64,000 bases of DNA, from NCBI RefSeq assembly GCF_025685425.1, contig NZ_JAGTAS010000022.1, forward strand, positions 62,001 through 126,000. Reading direction: 5' to 3'. The stretch comes from Terriglobus albidus (GTDB lineage Bacteria; Acidobacteriota; Terriglobia; Terriglobales; Acidobacteriaceae). The notes beneath the pieces were generated by a model that ran no database searches, had not been told where the DNA came from, and worked only from the letters and a program-made list of their open reading frames with translations. Position 1 is the first letter of the stretch, and the number at the start of each line of letters is the position of its first letter. Made by a program: the position numbers and the translations under genes. Positions 26,801 to 35,449 of this stretch are shown here, piece by piece.

Positions 26801-27747
26801 GCAAGGTCGTTCTCCTCGGTGGCTCCGGCCAGATCGGCCAGACCCTGGCCCACCACTTCCATGGCCGAGGCGTAGACGTCATCAGCGTATCGCGTACTCC
26901 ACATTCTGCGCCCTGGACCACTGTGACCTGGGACGGTAAGACCGTCGGGCGATGGGCCAAATGCCTTGAAGGGGCAGACGCAATCATCAATCTTTCCGGG
27001 TCAAGCATCAATACCCGCTTCACCCGCAAACATCGCGCCCTGATCCTCCACAGCCGCCTCGATGCCACCAAGGCAACAGCGGCGGCCATTCGTTCCCGAA
27101 GACGCCCACCACGTGTGTGGCTTAATGCCTCCGCTGTCGATATCTACCCGCACTCTCTCACCCCCACCCCCGAGACCACCGTGAGCGGATATAGGGATAC
27201 GGGAGCGATCGATAGCACCACGCCCGAATCATGGCGGTTCCTTTCAGAAGTCGTGTGGCGGTGGGAAGAAACATTTCGAACAGAACAGGTCCCAGGCACC
27301 CGCAAGGTGGCATTGCGCACCACGCTGATGCTCTCTCCGGACCAGGGTGGCATCTTTCGGCTGCTGTCGACACTGGCACGATTCGGTCTCGGTGGGCCAC
27401 AGGGATCGGGAGAGCAATTCGTATCGTGGATACACCACGTTGATTACGCGCGGGCGGTGGAGTTCCTGATCGAACGAGAGGAGATTGCGGGACCCGTGAA
27501 TATCACCAGTCCACAGCCGTTACCGAATCGTGAGTTCATGCGCCTGCTGCGGCAAGCACTTCGCATGCCCATCGGCCTGCCTGCACCTGCTTTTGGGATT
27601 CAGCTCAGTTCTCTCCTGCTACGGACGGAACCTGTATTGGTATTGAAGTCACGATGCAGCATCCCGACGGTTTTGCAGAAACACGGATTTACATGGAATT
27701 TTCCGGACTGGCCAGGAGCTGTGCAGGATCTGGTCGTGGGGCATTGA
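26776..27747 (+). CDS. TIGR01777-family NAD-dependent epimerase/dehydratase-like protein
   Basis: A 323-residue SDR protein. The cofactor motif is VVLLGGSGQIGQTLA at the N-terminus, followed by DAIINLSGSSINTRFT; the C-terminal DUF1731-type region contains PVNITSPQPLPNREFMRLLRQ (21 residues in life; the key block is NITSPQPLPN) and MPIGLPAPAFGIQL. Relatives include YfcH of E. coli and plant chloroplast SulA-like proteins; the substrate is unknown. The ATG at 26776 lies inside mlaF, overlapping by 25 bases; coupling to mlaF is likely. Confidence 0.85.
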   Translation: MDQGVSRLGKVVLLGGSGQIGQTLAHHFHGRGVDVISVSRTPHSAPWTTVTWDGKTVGRWAKCLEGADAIINLSGSSINTRFTRKHRALILHSRLDATKATAAAIRSRRRPPRVWLNASAVDIYPHSLTPTPETTVSGYRDTGAIDSTTPESWRFLSEVVWRWEETFRTEQVPGTRKVALRTTLMLSPDQGGIFRLLSTLARFGLGGPQGSGEQFVSWIHHVDYARAVEFLIEREEIAGPVNITSPQPLPNREFMRLLRQALRMPIGLPAPAFGIQLSSLLLRTEPVLVLKSRCSIPTVLQKHGFTWNFPDWPGAVQDLVVGH

Positions 27748-27834
27748 ATGATTGAAAAAGTGAATGATTGAATAACGTTCGAGCGAAGCTCGAATCGGGG
27801 GAGGCCGTTCTCGGACCATGAATGTCTCGCTGCT
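27748..27834. other. Short convergent intergenic region with hairpin
   Basis: Between the epimerase and the convergent hydrolase there is a tandem GAATGATTGAA repeat (two copies about 16 bases apart) and a small hairpin TTCGAGC-GAA-GCTCGAA at 27778-27794. No T-run follows, so a terminator function is uncertain. Confidence 0.4.
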
Positions 27835-28581
27835 CTAACCGCCAACCGCCAGCCTGCGATGGAAAAGCTCAAGCGCCATCCCGTAACCCCAGCGTGCCAA
27901 AGCGGGATCATAACGAGGTCCCTCGTCGCGAAGAAAGGCATGCGCCGCATTCACTTCGTGCCAGGTAAAGTTCAGATTCAGCTCGTCTAGACGTGCGAGA
28001 ATCTTTCTCCGGCCTTCGAGCGGCACATGCGGATCCTGCCGTCCCCAAATCATCATCAGTTCGCCTTTGATGTCTGAGGCACGAGCCAGCGAATCGTCTC
28101 CGCTCACGCTCAGCGATCCCTTATGGATATCGGTTCCGTAGAAACATGCCGTCGCCTGCACATCCGGATACATTGCCGCACGAAATGCCAGGTGACCACC
28201 AATGCAGATACCCATGACCCCCAGCCGTCCGGTGCAGTCCGGCCGCTGCTTCAGGTGGTCGAGCACCGCCCGCGCATCTCCGTCGTAGCCCGCCAGCGTC
28301 TTCGTGGTCTTGAGTGCATTGCCTCGATCGCTTCCGGCCTGGTCATAACCGAGCACCGTTCCTGCAGTCTCGAACTCGTGATAGATCTCCGGAATGGCCA
28401 CGATATACCCATGCCCCGCAATCATGGCTGCGGTACGGCGGATAGGGCCTGTTACCTGGAAGATCTCCGTATAGAAGAGAACGCCAGGATACTTGCCCTC
28501 TCCGGCCGGACGGAAGATGTGTACCCGCATCGGACCGGTGGGCGTGGAGAGCTCTACGTGCTCGTTTTCCAGAATCGTCAT
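27835..28581 (-). CDS. Dienelactone hydrolase-family protein
   Basis: A 248-residue alpha/beta hydrolase. The nucleophile elbow is GVMGICIGGH with Cys instead of Ser, as in dienelactone hydrolases; the acid and base are in MIWGRQDPHVP and NAAHAFLRDEGPRYDP. The ATG at 28579-28581 (MTILENEHVELSTP) is the natural start; the frame continues upstream through the opposite-strand gene and that part is not coding. Substrate unknown. Confidence 0.9.
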   Translation of the reverse strand: MTILENEHVELSTPTGPMRVHIFRPAGEGKYPGVLFYTEIFQVTGPIRRTAAMIAGHGYIVAIPEIYHEFETAGTVLGYDQAGSDRGNALKTTKTLAGYDGDARAVLDHLKQRPDCTGRLGVMGICIGGHLAFRAAMYPDVQATACFYGTDIHKGSLSVSGDDSLARASDIKGELMMIWGRQDPHVPLEGRRKILARLDELNLNFTWHEVNAAHAFLRDEGPRYDPALARWGYGMALELFHRRLAVGG

Positions 28582-28650
28582 GCACTCCACTATAGAAGAG
28601 AAAAAGTTCAACTCGATCCTGAGAGCCGCCTCCGCTACACTGATGGTGCA

Positions 28651-29061
28651 ATGGCTGCGAGCATGTATATCGTCGTGGAAGGAGAGGACCCCGGCTACGA
28701 CATCTTTGTGAATGGACGGGCTCTGGCTCGCCACGAGGATGCCATCGAGAAGCTGGCGCTTCGCTTGAATGTAAAGCCCCTGATCGAGTTCTTCTCCGCC
28801 GATGAGAACTCCATGGCGCTGCTGATTGAAGAGGGCGCGGGCAATCCGGATCTTTTGAGACGTATGCCGCCACCCCAATGGTATGCACCGGCGGATGGCC
28901 TGTTGACTGTACAGACGCTGCTTGATGACCTGCGCAAAGAACCGCAGCTCCTTGGGTCTGAGACATCGATCGTGATCGCCGAATTGGAAGAGTACGAGAC
29001 CGTACTGCTGAAAGCGGCCGCACGTGGTCACCGGTGGCATCTTGCTGTCAGTTGGCGCTGA
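28651..29061 (+). CDS. Conserved-looking hypothetical protein
   Basis: A 136-residue soluble protein starting MAASMYIVVEGEDPGYDIFV, with mixed alpha/beta character and no recognised motif. It is divergent from the hydrolase gene and its TGA overlaps the ATG of the next gene by one base (TGATG), which supports real translation and coupling with that permease-like protein. Confidence 0.65.
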   Translation: MAASMYIVVEGEDPGYDIFVNGRALARHEDAIEKLALRLNVKPLIEFFSADENSMALLIEEGAGNPDLLRRMPPPQWYAPADGLLTVQTLLDDLRKEPQLLGSETSIVIAELEEYETVLLKAAARGHRWHLAVSWR

Positions 29062-29858
29062 TGCGGCAGATCGCGGCGCTTCTATTGCTGTGCTTCCTCT
29101 GGGGCATGGAGTGGTTGCGCGAGCTTCTGATATTACCCGCAACGCCTTCTACGTTACGCGCAGCAATCACGTGTACGTTTGCCGCACTTCTGTATGCTCT
29201 TTTTCCGAGAGAACGCTGCAGCAGTTGGAGAGGCATCGCCTCGGCATTGGGACTTTTTGTATTTCCCATATTGCTGCAACAGGCGGCCCACCTCTCCGGT
29301 TACACCAGTGCCGCACTCTGGGCTCTGACCCCGGTCCTGATCGTAGTCGTATGCGGAGCACAAGCTGCCGGCCTGCGGCAGGAGATGTTAATTGCCGCCC
29401 TGGCCGGCGTCGCCGGAACATTGCTTATCCTTCCATTTCAATTCCCTGCATCTGTGACCGATGGGCTCCACTGGCTGATTCTTCTTGCCGGCATTGTGAG
29501 CGCAGCAGTTGCCTCCGTGATCGCGCCGGAAGCAGCAGGATTCAGGACAAGCGGCTTATTGAGCGGAGCCGCCGTTCTTTGGATTGCAACTCTCGCACGC
29601 AGACCGATCTCTCTATCGCTGCCTGAGTTGCTTTGGATCGCATGTATCGACCTGCCGGCGATGCTCCTGCTTCTCTGGCTGTTGCCGCAGATGCGGCCGG
29701 AGGCGCTAAGTACGCGTTATCTTTTGCCCATGGCCATCACCACCCTGACGAGTTGGATCGCTCTTCATCAACAGATGACGGTCCGCTTCGCCAGTGGCAC
29801 TATTCTGCTGATCGCCTCGTCCATGAGTCTCATACTCCTCGCGCGGCGCACGGCTTAG
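29061..29858 (+). CDS. DMT/EamA-like integral membrane protein
   Basis: A 265-residue protein with eight to ten hydrophobic segments and two EamA-like halves (LLLLCFLWGMEWLRELLILP near the N-terminus; YTSAALWALTPVLIVVVCGA ending the first half). It is coupled to the preceding hypothetical gene. Its TAG stop codon is formed by the first three bases of a MITE-like element, so the original C-terminus may have been slightly different. Substrate unknown. Confidence 0.75.
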   Translation: MRQIAALLLLCFLWGMEWLRELLILPATPSTLRAAITCTFAALLYALFPRERCSSWRGIASALGLFVFPILLQQAAHLSGYTSAALWALTPVLIVVVCGAQAAGLRQEMLIAALAGVAGTLLILPFQFPASVTDGLHWLILLAGIVSAAVASVIAPEAAGFRTSGLLSGAAVLWIATLARRPISLSLPELLWIACIDLPAMLLLLWLLPQMRPEALSTRYLLPMAITTLTSWIALHQQMTVRFASGTILLIASSMSLILLARRTA

Positions 29859-29971
29859 AGCATTTTCACTGTAGGTGTACCGCAGGGCTTCCACATCTAT
29901 GGGCGTTTTCCGCAATGAAAACGCCGCTGCACGCCTTTTCCGGGATACCCAGCAACAGGGAAAATGCTCTA
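29856..29971 (-). repeat. MITE-like dispersed element, copy 5 (minus orientation, intact)
   Basis: 116 bp bounded by TA. On the minus strand it begins TAGAGCATTTTCCCTGTTG and ends TACAGTGAAAATGCTCTA, with the internal GGCGTTTTCATTGCG / GAAAACGCC hairpin complete. It is the most intact copy together with copy 1. It overlaps the stop codon of the DMT gene and touches the pnp terminator. Confidence 0.85.
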
Positions 29972-30003
29972 AAAGCAAACCGGACTGCCGAAGCAGTCCG
30001 GTT
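29971..30003 (-). terminator. Intrinsic terminator of pnp
   Basis: On the minus strand: AACCGGACTGC, TTCG tetraloop, GCAGTCCGGTT, then TGCTTTT. It starts 17 bases after the pnp stop. An 11-bp stem with a UUCG loop and U-run is a strong intrinsic terminator. Confidence 0.88.
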
Positions 30004-30019
30004 CGAGTTTCGTTATGCC

Positions 30020-32479
30020 TTAGGCAGGGCGGTTGCCGCCACCCTGCTGTCCGCCACCCTGTCCACCGGGACGGCGTCCGCCGCGGCGGCGACGACGACC
30101 ACGGCCACCATCACGCTTCTGCTGCCCCTGACCGGCACCCTGAACGAAGCCTCCGGGAACGTCGGCGCGGTTGAAGTTCTCATCACCGCCTTCGCTGCCC
30201 TCACCTTCGAAGTCGTCATCGCCTTCCTCGTCTTCGTCGAAGTCGTCGCCACCCTCAATTGTGATGGTGGGCTCATTCGACGGCTGACGCTCGGGGCGCG
30301 GAGCACGAGGTCCACGATCGCCTCTGCCACCTTCCTGCGCGCTCTTGCCGCCTTCCTGCGGCGCAGCAACCGGTGGAAGACCCAGCTTCTCACGCTGTTC
30401 GCGAAGAACAGCCTTGCGGGAGAGCTTGATACGGTTGCCTTCAATGGCCAGGACCTTCACCAGGACCTGATCGCCCTCACGCAGTTCGTCCTTCACATCC
30501 TTGACTCGATGTTCTGCGATCTCGGAGACGTGCAGCAGACCGTCGGTGCCGGGGAAGATCTCCACAAAGGCGCCGAACTCCGCCAGACGAACGACCTTGC
30601 CCAGATAGGTCTTGCCAACCTCGGGCACGGCCGTGAGGTCGCTGATCATCTGGATGGCGCGATCCAGTCCATCGGAGTCCGAGGAGGCGACATTGACGCG
30701 GCCGGAATCGTCGACGTCGATCTTCACTCCCGTGGCATCGATGATGCCGCGGATCACCTTGCCTCCCGGTCCGATAAGATCGCGGATCTTGTCGGTCGGA
30801 ATCTGCATGGTGTGGATACGCGGAGCGTAAGCCGAAGGCTTCTCGCTCGGAGAAGCAATGACGGCGTCCATCTTGTCCAGGAGGAAGAGACGGGCAATGC
30901 GTGCCTGCTCCAGGGCTTCACGCATGATCTGCGCGGTGATGCCCATGATCTTGATGTCCATCTGGAGAGCGGTAATACCGTTGCGGGTACCGGCTACCTT
31001 GAAGTCCATATCGCCGTAGTGGTCTTCCGCACCGGCGATATCGGTCAGGATGGCGTACTTATCGCCTTCCTTCACCAGGCCCATCGCGATACCCGCGACA
31101 GCGGCCTTTAGCTTGATGCCGGCGTGCATCAACGCGAGTGACGCACCGCAGACCGTTGCCATGGAAGACGAGCCGTTCGACTCAAGGATGTCCGAAACGA
31201 CACGCAGCACATAGGGCGACTCCGCCTCGGAGGGCAGAACAGCCTCGATAGCGCGCGACGCCAGGGCTCCGTGGCCGATCTCGCGGCGGCCAACGCCGGA
31301 CATACGGCCAACTTCACCGACCGAGAACGGCGGGAAGTTGTAGTGCAGCATGAAGGCCTTCTTCTGCTCACCGGTGTAAGTCTCGATACGCTGAGCATCG
31401 TCACCGGTGCCGAGCGTGGCGGTCACAAGTGCCTGTGTCTCGCCGCGGGTAAACAGGGCCGAACCGTGCGTGCGCGGAAGAACACCGACCTCGATGTCGA
31501 TCTTGCGGATCTGGTCGAAGGCGCGGCGATCAGGACGGATGCGCTCGTCGAGCACCTGCTCGCGGAAGGTGTTCTCGCGCAGCAGCTCGTAATATTTCGA
31601 GAGCTTCTTCGGAGCATCGGGATCGTCAGCCGGAAGAGCAGCCTTGAGCTCGTCCTTGATCTCCTTGACCTTGGCATAGCTGTCGATCTTCGTGTACTTC
31701 TGTGTGTCCAGCGCATCCTTCAGGCGGTCGCCCACCTTAGACTTCAGCTCGTTGTAATAAGCCTCGTCCTTCTCGACGGCGGCAACGGCGCGCTTGGGCT
31801 TGCCGGCCTTCTCCACCAGTTCGTTGATCGCAGCAACGATCTTCTTGAGCTCGCTGTGGCCGAACTCGATCGCGTCGACGACCTTATCCTCGGCGACCTC
31901 CTTGGCTCCGGACTCGATCATCACGATGCCATCCTTGGTGCCGACAACCATGATGTTGAGGAGGCTCTTTTCCTTCTCCTCGTAGGTCGGATTGACCACA
32001 AATTGATCGTCGACCAGGCCGACACGGACCGCACCAACAGGGCCGGCGAACGGGATGTCCGACAGCGCCAGAGCGCAGGAAGCGGCATTGATGGCGACGA
32101 CGTCAGGATCGTTTTCCTTGTCCGCGGAATAAACAAAGCCGACAACCTGTGTCTCGTTGCGGAAACCTTCCGGGAACAGAGGACGGATCGGGCGATCGAT
32201 CTGGCGTGCGGTGAGGATCTCCTTCTCCGAAGGACGGCCTTCACGCTTGATAAAGCCACCGGGGATGCGTCCACCGGCATAGGTAAACTCGCGATACTCA
32301 ACGGTGAGCGGGAAGAAATCGATGCCTTCCTTCGGCTCCGGGCTGGCAACAGCCGTGCCAAGGACTACGGTATCGCCGCTGGTCGTCAGCGCAGCGCCAG
32401 AAGCCTGCTTCGCGATCCGTCCCGTCTCAAATGTGATTCGCTTGCCACCGGCAAGCTCAACAGTCACTTCCTGTTTCAT
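30020..32479 (-). CDS. pnp: Polyribonucleotide nucleotidyltransferase (PNPase)
   Basis: An 819-residue 3'-5' phosphorolytic exoribonuclease. Two RNase PH domains are visible (first: GDTVVLGTAVASPEPKEGID; second: RTHGSALFTRGETQALVTAT, then EAVLPSEAESPYVLRVVSDI), followed by the KH domain (IRDLIGPGGKVIRGI) and the S1 domain (GKVVRLAEFGAFVEIFPGTD). The C-terminal hundred or so residues are an unusual tail: an acidic stretch rich in Asp, Glu and Gly, then an Arg/Gly-rich end with RGRRRRRGGRRPGG. E. coli PNPase has 711 residues. It is downstream of rpsO in the conserved order. Confidence 0.97.
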   Translation of the reverse strand: MKQEVTVELAGGKRITFETGRIAKQASGAALTTSGDTVVLGTAVASPEPKEGIDFFPLTVEYREFTYAGGRIPGGFIKREGRPSEKEILTARQIDRPIRPLFPEGFRNETQVVGFVYSADKENDPDVVAINAASCALALSDIPFAGPVGAVRVGLVDDQFVVNPTYEEKEKSLLNIMVVGTKDGIVMIESGAKEVAEDKVVDAIEFGHSELKKIVAAINELVEKAGKPKRAVAAVEKDEAYYNELKSKVGDRLKDALDTQKYTKIDSYAKVKEIKDELKAALPADDPDAPKKLSKYYELLRENTFREQVLDERIRPDRRAFDQIRKIDIEVGVLPRTHGSALFTRGETQALVTATLGTGDDAQRIETYTGEQKKAFMLHYNFPPFSVGEVGRMSGVGRREIGHGALASRAIEAVLPSEAESPYVLRVVSDILESNGSSSMATVCGASLALMHAGIKLKAAVAGIAMGLVKEGDKYAILTDIAGAEDHYGDMDFKVAGTRNGITALQMDIKIMGITAQIMREALEQARIARLFLLDKMDAVIASPSEKPSAYAPRIHTMQIPTDKIRDLIGPGGKVIRGIIDATGVKIDVDDSGRVNVASSDSDGLDRAIQMISDLTAVPEVGKTYLGKVVRLAEFGAFVEIFPGTDGLLHVSEIAEHRVKDVKDELREGDQVLVKVLAIEGNRIKLSRKAVLREQREKLGLPPVAAPQEGGKSAQEGGRGDRGPRAPRPERQPSNEPTITIEGGDDFDEDEEGDDDFEGEGSEGGDENFNRADVPGGFVQGAGQGQQKRDGGRGRRRRRGGRRPGGQGGGQQGGGNRPA

Positions 32480-32805
32480 CTAGTGTTCTCTCTTTCTTTC
32501 TCTTCTGTCTTCGTCTCGAAACCTGGTGTTGTGTGTCAGACACACGAATGCAAAGACATGGCGGCCCACAGGCACAGGCCATGCAATGCGACAAACTTGA
32601 GTTGGGGGTGCCCTGACAGAGGCGCGCCTGGCTGTTCAGCTACCATCGCGCCCGTCATTATCGCGCGCTCCAGAGGGGCGGAAAAGCATAAACGGCTGCT
32701 GAAGCCCGCATAGCGGACCCCGCAGCCGTATATGGAAACTTCGTGCGCGTGGGCATAGTTACTCGTGCCGCGTAAAGCTCAACCGGAAGCAGATGTTGAA
32801 TCCGC
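32480..32805. other. Gene-free region between rpsO and pnp
   Basis: About 325 bp. It holds a terminator-like hairpin after rpsO (32681-32729) and presumably the pnp promoter and leader. In many bacteria pnp is autoregulated through its leader RNA; here I see no specific structure beyond the hairpin. Open frames crossing this region on the plus strand are antisense shadows of pnp. Confidence 0.5.
32681..32729 (-). terminator. Hairpin downstream of rpsO
   Basis: On the minus strand ACGGCTGC at 32722-32729 pairs with GCAGCCGT at 32692-32699, enclosing an inner hairpin (GTCCGC / GCGGGC), followed by TTATGCTTTT. It lies about 75 bases after the rpsO stop and may terminate or attenuate before pnp. 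Confidence 0.6.
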
Positions 32806-33072
32806 TTACTTACGGATGCCCAGCTTACCGATCACTTCGCGGTAGCGGTCAGAGTCGTTCTTCTTGAGGTAGTCCAGCAGGCGACGGCGCTTGCTGACCA
32901 GCATCAGCAGGCCGCGACGGGAGCCATGGTCCTTCTTATGGGTCTTGAAGTGCTCCGTCAGCTCGCCGATCCGCTCGCTCAGAATCGCAATCTGGACCTC
33001 GGGGCTACCAGTATCCGAATCATGCGTGCGGAATTTGCTGATAATTTCTGTCTTCTTGGCAGGTGCTAACAC
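32806..33072 (-). CDS. rpsO: 30S ribosomal protein S15
   Basis: An 88-residue protein with the family signature in order: [61 protein letters not shown]15 binds 16S rRNA at the central-domain three-way junction. Length and the rpsO-pnp order are standard. Confidence 0.98.
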   Translation of the reverse strand: MLAPAKKTEIISKFRTHDSDTGSPEVQIAILSERIGELTEHFKTHKKDHGSRRGLLMLVSKRRRLLDYLKKNDSDRYREVIGKLGIRK

Positions 33073-33180
33073 GGGATTACGTTGCTCCTCTACTTCTCTT
33101 CTCTTAAATTCACTCGTCTAGTGTCTTGTGTAGGATACCATTGTTAGCTTTGCCGGGCAATTTACCAGACCGGCCTACAA

Positions 33181-34329
33181 TCAAGGCTTTGGCGGCATCG
33201 AACGCGCTTCCATAGCCGCCCTCGCCGCATAAAACGCCTCTTTCGGGCGAAGATCTCGATCAAAAAGCAGCGGACGCGTCTGGTCGTCACGTCCATTTTC
33301 ATACCGCAGCCAACTGTGGCCGTCATCGACCCCCCAGAACAAAACCGCCGTCACAGCCCGCTCTGCGAGCGCCATCGCCAGAAAACGGTTATAGGTCTGG
33401 GCGACCTCCGCATCCTGTCTTTCTGGTGTCCTGTCCGCATTCCGGTCGTTGACGTCCATCTCACTCAAGAAGATCTGGAGTCCCATCTCCCGCACCTGCT
33501 CCGTAAATCTCTGCAAGCCGGGGCCGTAGCTGTACATGGGCCGGGCCGAAATATGGCACTGAATGCCAACCGCATCGAGCGGCACACGTCTGGCCTTCAG
33601 CCGCCGTAATAAGAGCAACACAGCGCTTCGCTTCTGCTCTGCGTCGTAGGTCTCGCTTTCCAGACCATAGTCGTTGTAACTCAGAAGCGCTGCAGGGTCC
33701 GCGGCTCGGGCAGCGTGAAACGCCGCTTCGATATAGTCCGGTCCTACAAGCCGAAGCCAGAACGAGTTCCGCAGACCGTCCGGGCGATTGTCCTTTACCT
33801 CTACGGCCTCATTCACTACATCCCAGGAGTGCATTCTCCCCGCATAGCGGCCCGCCACTGTCTGGATATGTTCCGTCAGTTGCCGGTGGGCCTCCTGCGC
33901 GGAATCGATCGCCTCGACCCAGGATGGCAGCGATCGGTGCCAGCACAGCGTATGTCCGCGCAGACGAATCCGGTTCTGCTCCGCAAAAGTAAGTAATATA
34001 TCGGCTTGCTCGAACGAATACTGTCCGGGTGCGGGCCGTAATGCGCCCCACTTCATCGCATTTTCGGGGACAATCAGGCTGGCCTGCTCACGCACCACGG
34101 CGGCATAGTGTGGGTCCTGCAGCAGTTTGGGATCCACCGCGAACCCTGTCAAAAGACGATGCTCCGCGGCGACAGCGCGCAGGGACCACTGTCCTGTAAT
34201 TTCGCGGGTAGGAGCCTGTTTCGGAGCCGGAGCAGACGCCTTCTTCCCGCAGCCGATCACTGAAGCAAGACCGGCATTCGCAGCGGAGAGAAAACCATAC
34301 CGTAACAGGTCGCGGCGAGGCAGCTTCAT
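33181..34329 (-). CDS. Endo-1,4-beta-xylanase, GH10, predicted Tat-exported lipoprotein
   Basis: A 382-residue secreted glycosidase. The N-terminus MKLPRRDLLRYGFLSAANAG has a twin-arginine-like motif and runs to a lipobox-like ASVIGC (Cys about 27), so it may be a Tat-exported lipoprotein. The GH10 barrel shows PENAMKWGALRP, RGHTLCWHRSLPSW, the acid/base Glu in SWDVVNEAVE and the nucleophile Glu in FLSEMDVND. It hydrolyses internal xylan bonds. Its start overlaps the small gene upstream by 4 bases. Confidence 0.93.
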   Translation of the reverse strand: MKLPRRDLLRYGFLSAANAGLASVIGCGKKASAPAPKQAPTREITGQWSLRAVAAEHRLLTGFAVDPKLLQDPHYAAVVREQASLIVPENAMKWGALRPAPGQYSFEQADILLTFAEQNRIRLRGHTLCWHRSLPSWVEAIDSAQEAHRQLTEHIQTVAGRYAGRMHSWDVVNEAVEVKDNRPDGLRNSFWLRLVGPDYIEAAFHAARAADPAALLSYNDYGLESETYDAEQKRSAVLLLLRRLKARRVPLDAVGIQCHISARPMYSYGPGLQRFTEQVREMGLQIFLSEMDVNDRNADRTPERQDAEVAQTYNRFLAMALAERAVTAVLFWGVDDGHSWLRYENGRDDQTRPLLFDRDLRPKEAFYAARAAMEARSMPPKP

Positions 34330-34556
34330 TCCCCGCCCCGCTTCCCTGCCAGATCGCGGATCTCCCCGGTCCAGCGTAGAAAGCGCATCAATTGCCCACG
34401 TTCCCGCCAGGCAAACCGGAAGAAATCCGATGCTGTGATCTGCTCTGCCTTCAACCCGGAATAGGTTTCAAGACGCCAGCGAAGATAAGGAGAGTTCCAC
34501 GGTCGCAACCTATGGCCCTTCGTCGCATTCCAAAGAAACAGCAGCCCACCAAACAT
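34326..34556 (-). CDS. Small basic protein coupled to the xylanase
   Basis: A 76-residue, Arg/Trp-rich protein (MFGGLLFLWNATKGHRLRPW at the N-terminus; FFRFAWRERGQLMRFLRW later). Stop and xylanase start overlap (ATGA). It begins 29 bases after flgL on the same strand. Short proteins of this kind occur next to redox or lipid genes in other acidobacteria, but I do not recognise a function. Confidence 0.6.
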   Translation of the reverse strand: MFGGLLFLWNATKGHRLRPWNSPYLRWRLETYSGLKAEQITASDFFRFAWRERGQLMRFLRWTGEIRDLAGKRGGE

Positions 34557-34585
34557 TCCCCTGTCAGTATAGGGCTAGGACAGAG

Positions 34586-35437
34586 TTATGAAAGAAAGTC
34601 GAAGAGGTTGGACTTGCCCAGAGAGGCAATCACACTCAGCAATGCCTTCTGCTGAGTCTGGGTGTTGCTCAGATCGGTGGCAACCTGGGCGGGGTCCGCG
34701 CTCAACAGCTCTGTCTGCGCAATCGTAATCTCGGACTTGCGCTGGCTGGCTGTGTCGCTGGCGCTCTGCACGGCAGAGAGCGAGTTTTCAAAGGCTGCTC
34801 GCTGCGCGGTTACTGTATTCAACGCTGTTCCTAGCTTGCCCGTCGCCGTCGTATCTCCGGAGGTTGCTCCCGCGATGGCGTCGTCAAGAGCACTAAGAGC
34901 CTGGGAAAAGATATTCGATCCCGGCACATTCGTTGCGATCTTCTGCCCGGTCGGAGTGGTTACGTACTGGATCGAGCTATCTCCGGAATAAGTCCCATTC
35001 GACGCGAACGCAGGCGAGTCCGTAGCGCTGCCGGCAAAGAGGTATTGCCCCTGAAAGGAGCTGTTCGCCATGGAAAGAACCGTGGACTTGATGTTCTGCA
35101 GTTGCTGCGCCACTGTTGCTTTCGCGTCAGCATTCAGCGTTCCGTTATTCGCCTGCGTTGATAACGAAATCGCTTGAGTCAACTGCTGCACCACCGTGCT
35201 CAGAGCGCTGTCGGCTGTCTGCATGCGGCCGGTCAGACCGGTTGCAGTATTGATAAAAGTGTCGTTGAGGGAAAGCTCTGACTGCATACGGGCCGCGCTG
35301 CTGACCGCGACAGAGTCGTCTGACAACTGATTCACACGCGATCCGCTCGAGAGCTGCTGCGTCAAACGCTGTTCTGTCGCTGAAATCGCGTTCAGCGAGC
35401 CGGTAAGGCCAGTGATGAAATTGGGATCGATACGCAT
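34586..35437 (-). CDS. flgL: Flagellar hook-filament junction protein FlgL
   Basis: A 283-residue flagellin-like protein (HAP3). The N-terminus MRIDPNFITGLTGSLNAIS, the LSSGSRVNQLSDDSVAVSSA block and the C-terminal heptads (SAVQSASDTASQRKSEITIA, LLSADPAQVATDLSNTQTQQ) fit the D0/D1 coiled-coil of FlgL. It caps the hook for filament assembly. It is last in the flg block, 12 bases after flgK. Confidence 0.93.
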   Translation of the reverse strand: MRIDPNFITGLTGSLNAISATEQRLTQQLSSGSRVNQLSDDSVAVSSAARMQSELSLNDTFINTATGLTGRMQTADSALSTVVQQLTQAISLSTQANNGTLNADAKATVAQQLQNIKSTVLSMANSSFQGQYLFAGSATDSPAFASNGTYSGDSSIQYVTTPTGQKIATNVPGSNIFSQALSALDDAIAGATSGDTTATGKLGTALNTVTAQRAAFENSLSAVQSASDTASQRKSEITIAQTELLSADPAQVATDLSNTQTQQKALLSVIASLGKSNLFDFLS

Positions 35438-35449
35438 GTCATGCCGTCC

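Noticed and set aside
29633-32713. Long plus-strand open frames across pnp (492 and 480 codons)
   Set aside because: They are antisense to a clear PNPase gene in the same high-G+C codon register and encode no recognisable domain.
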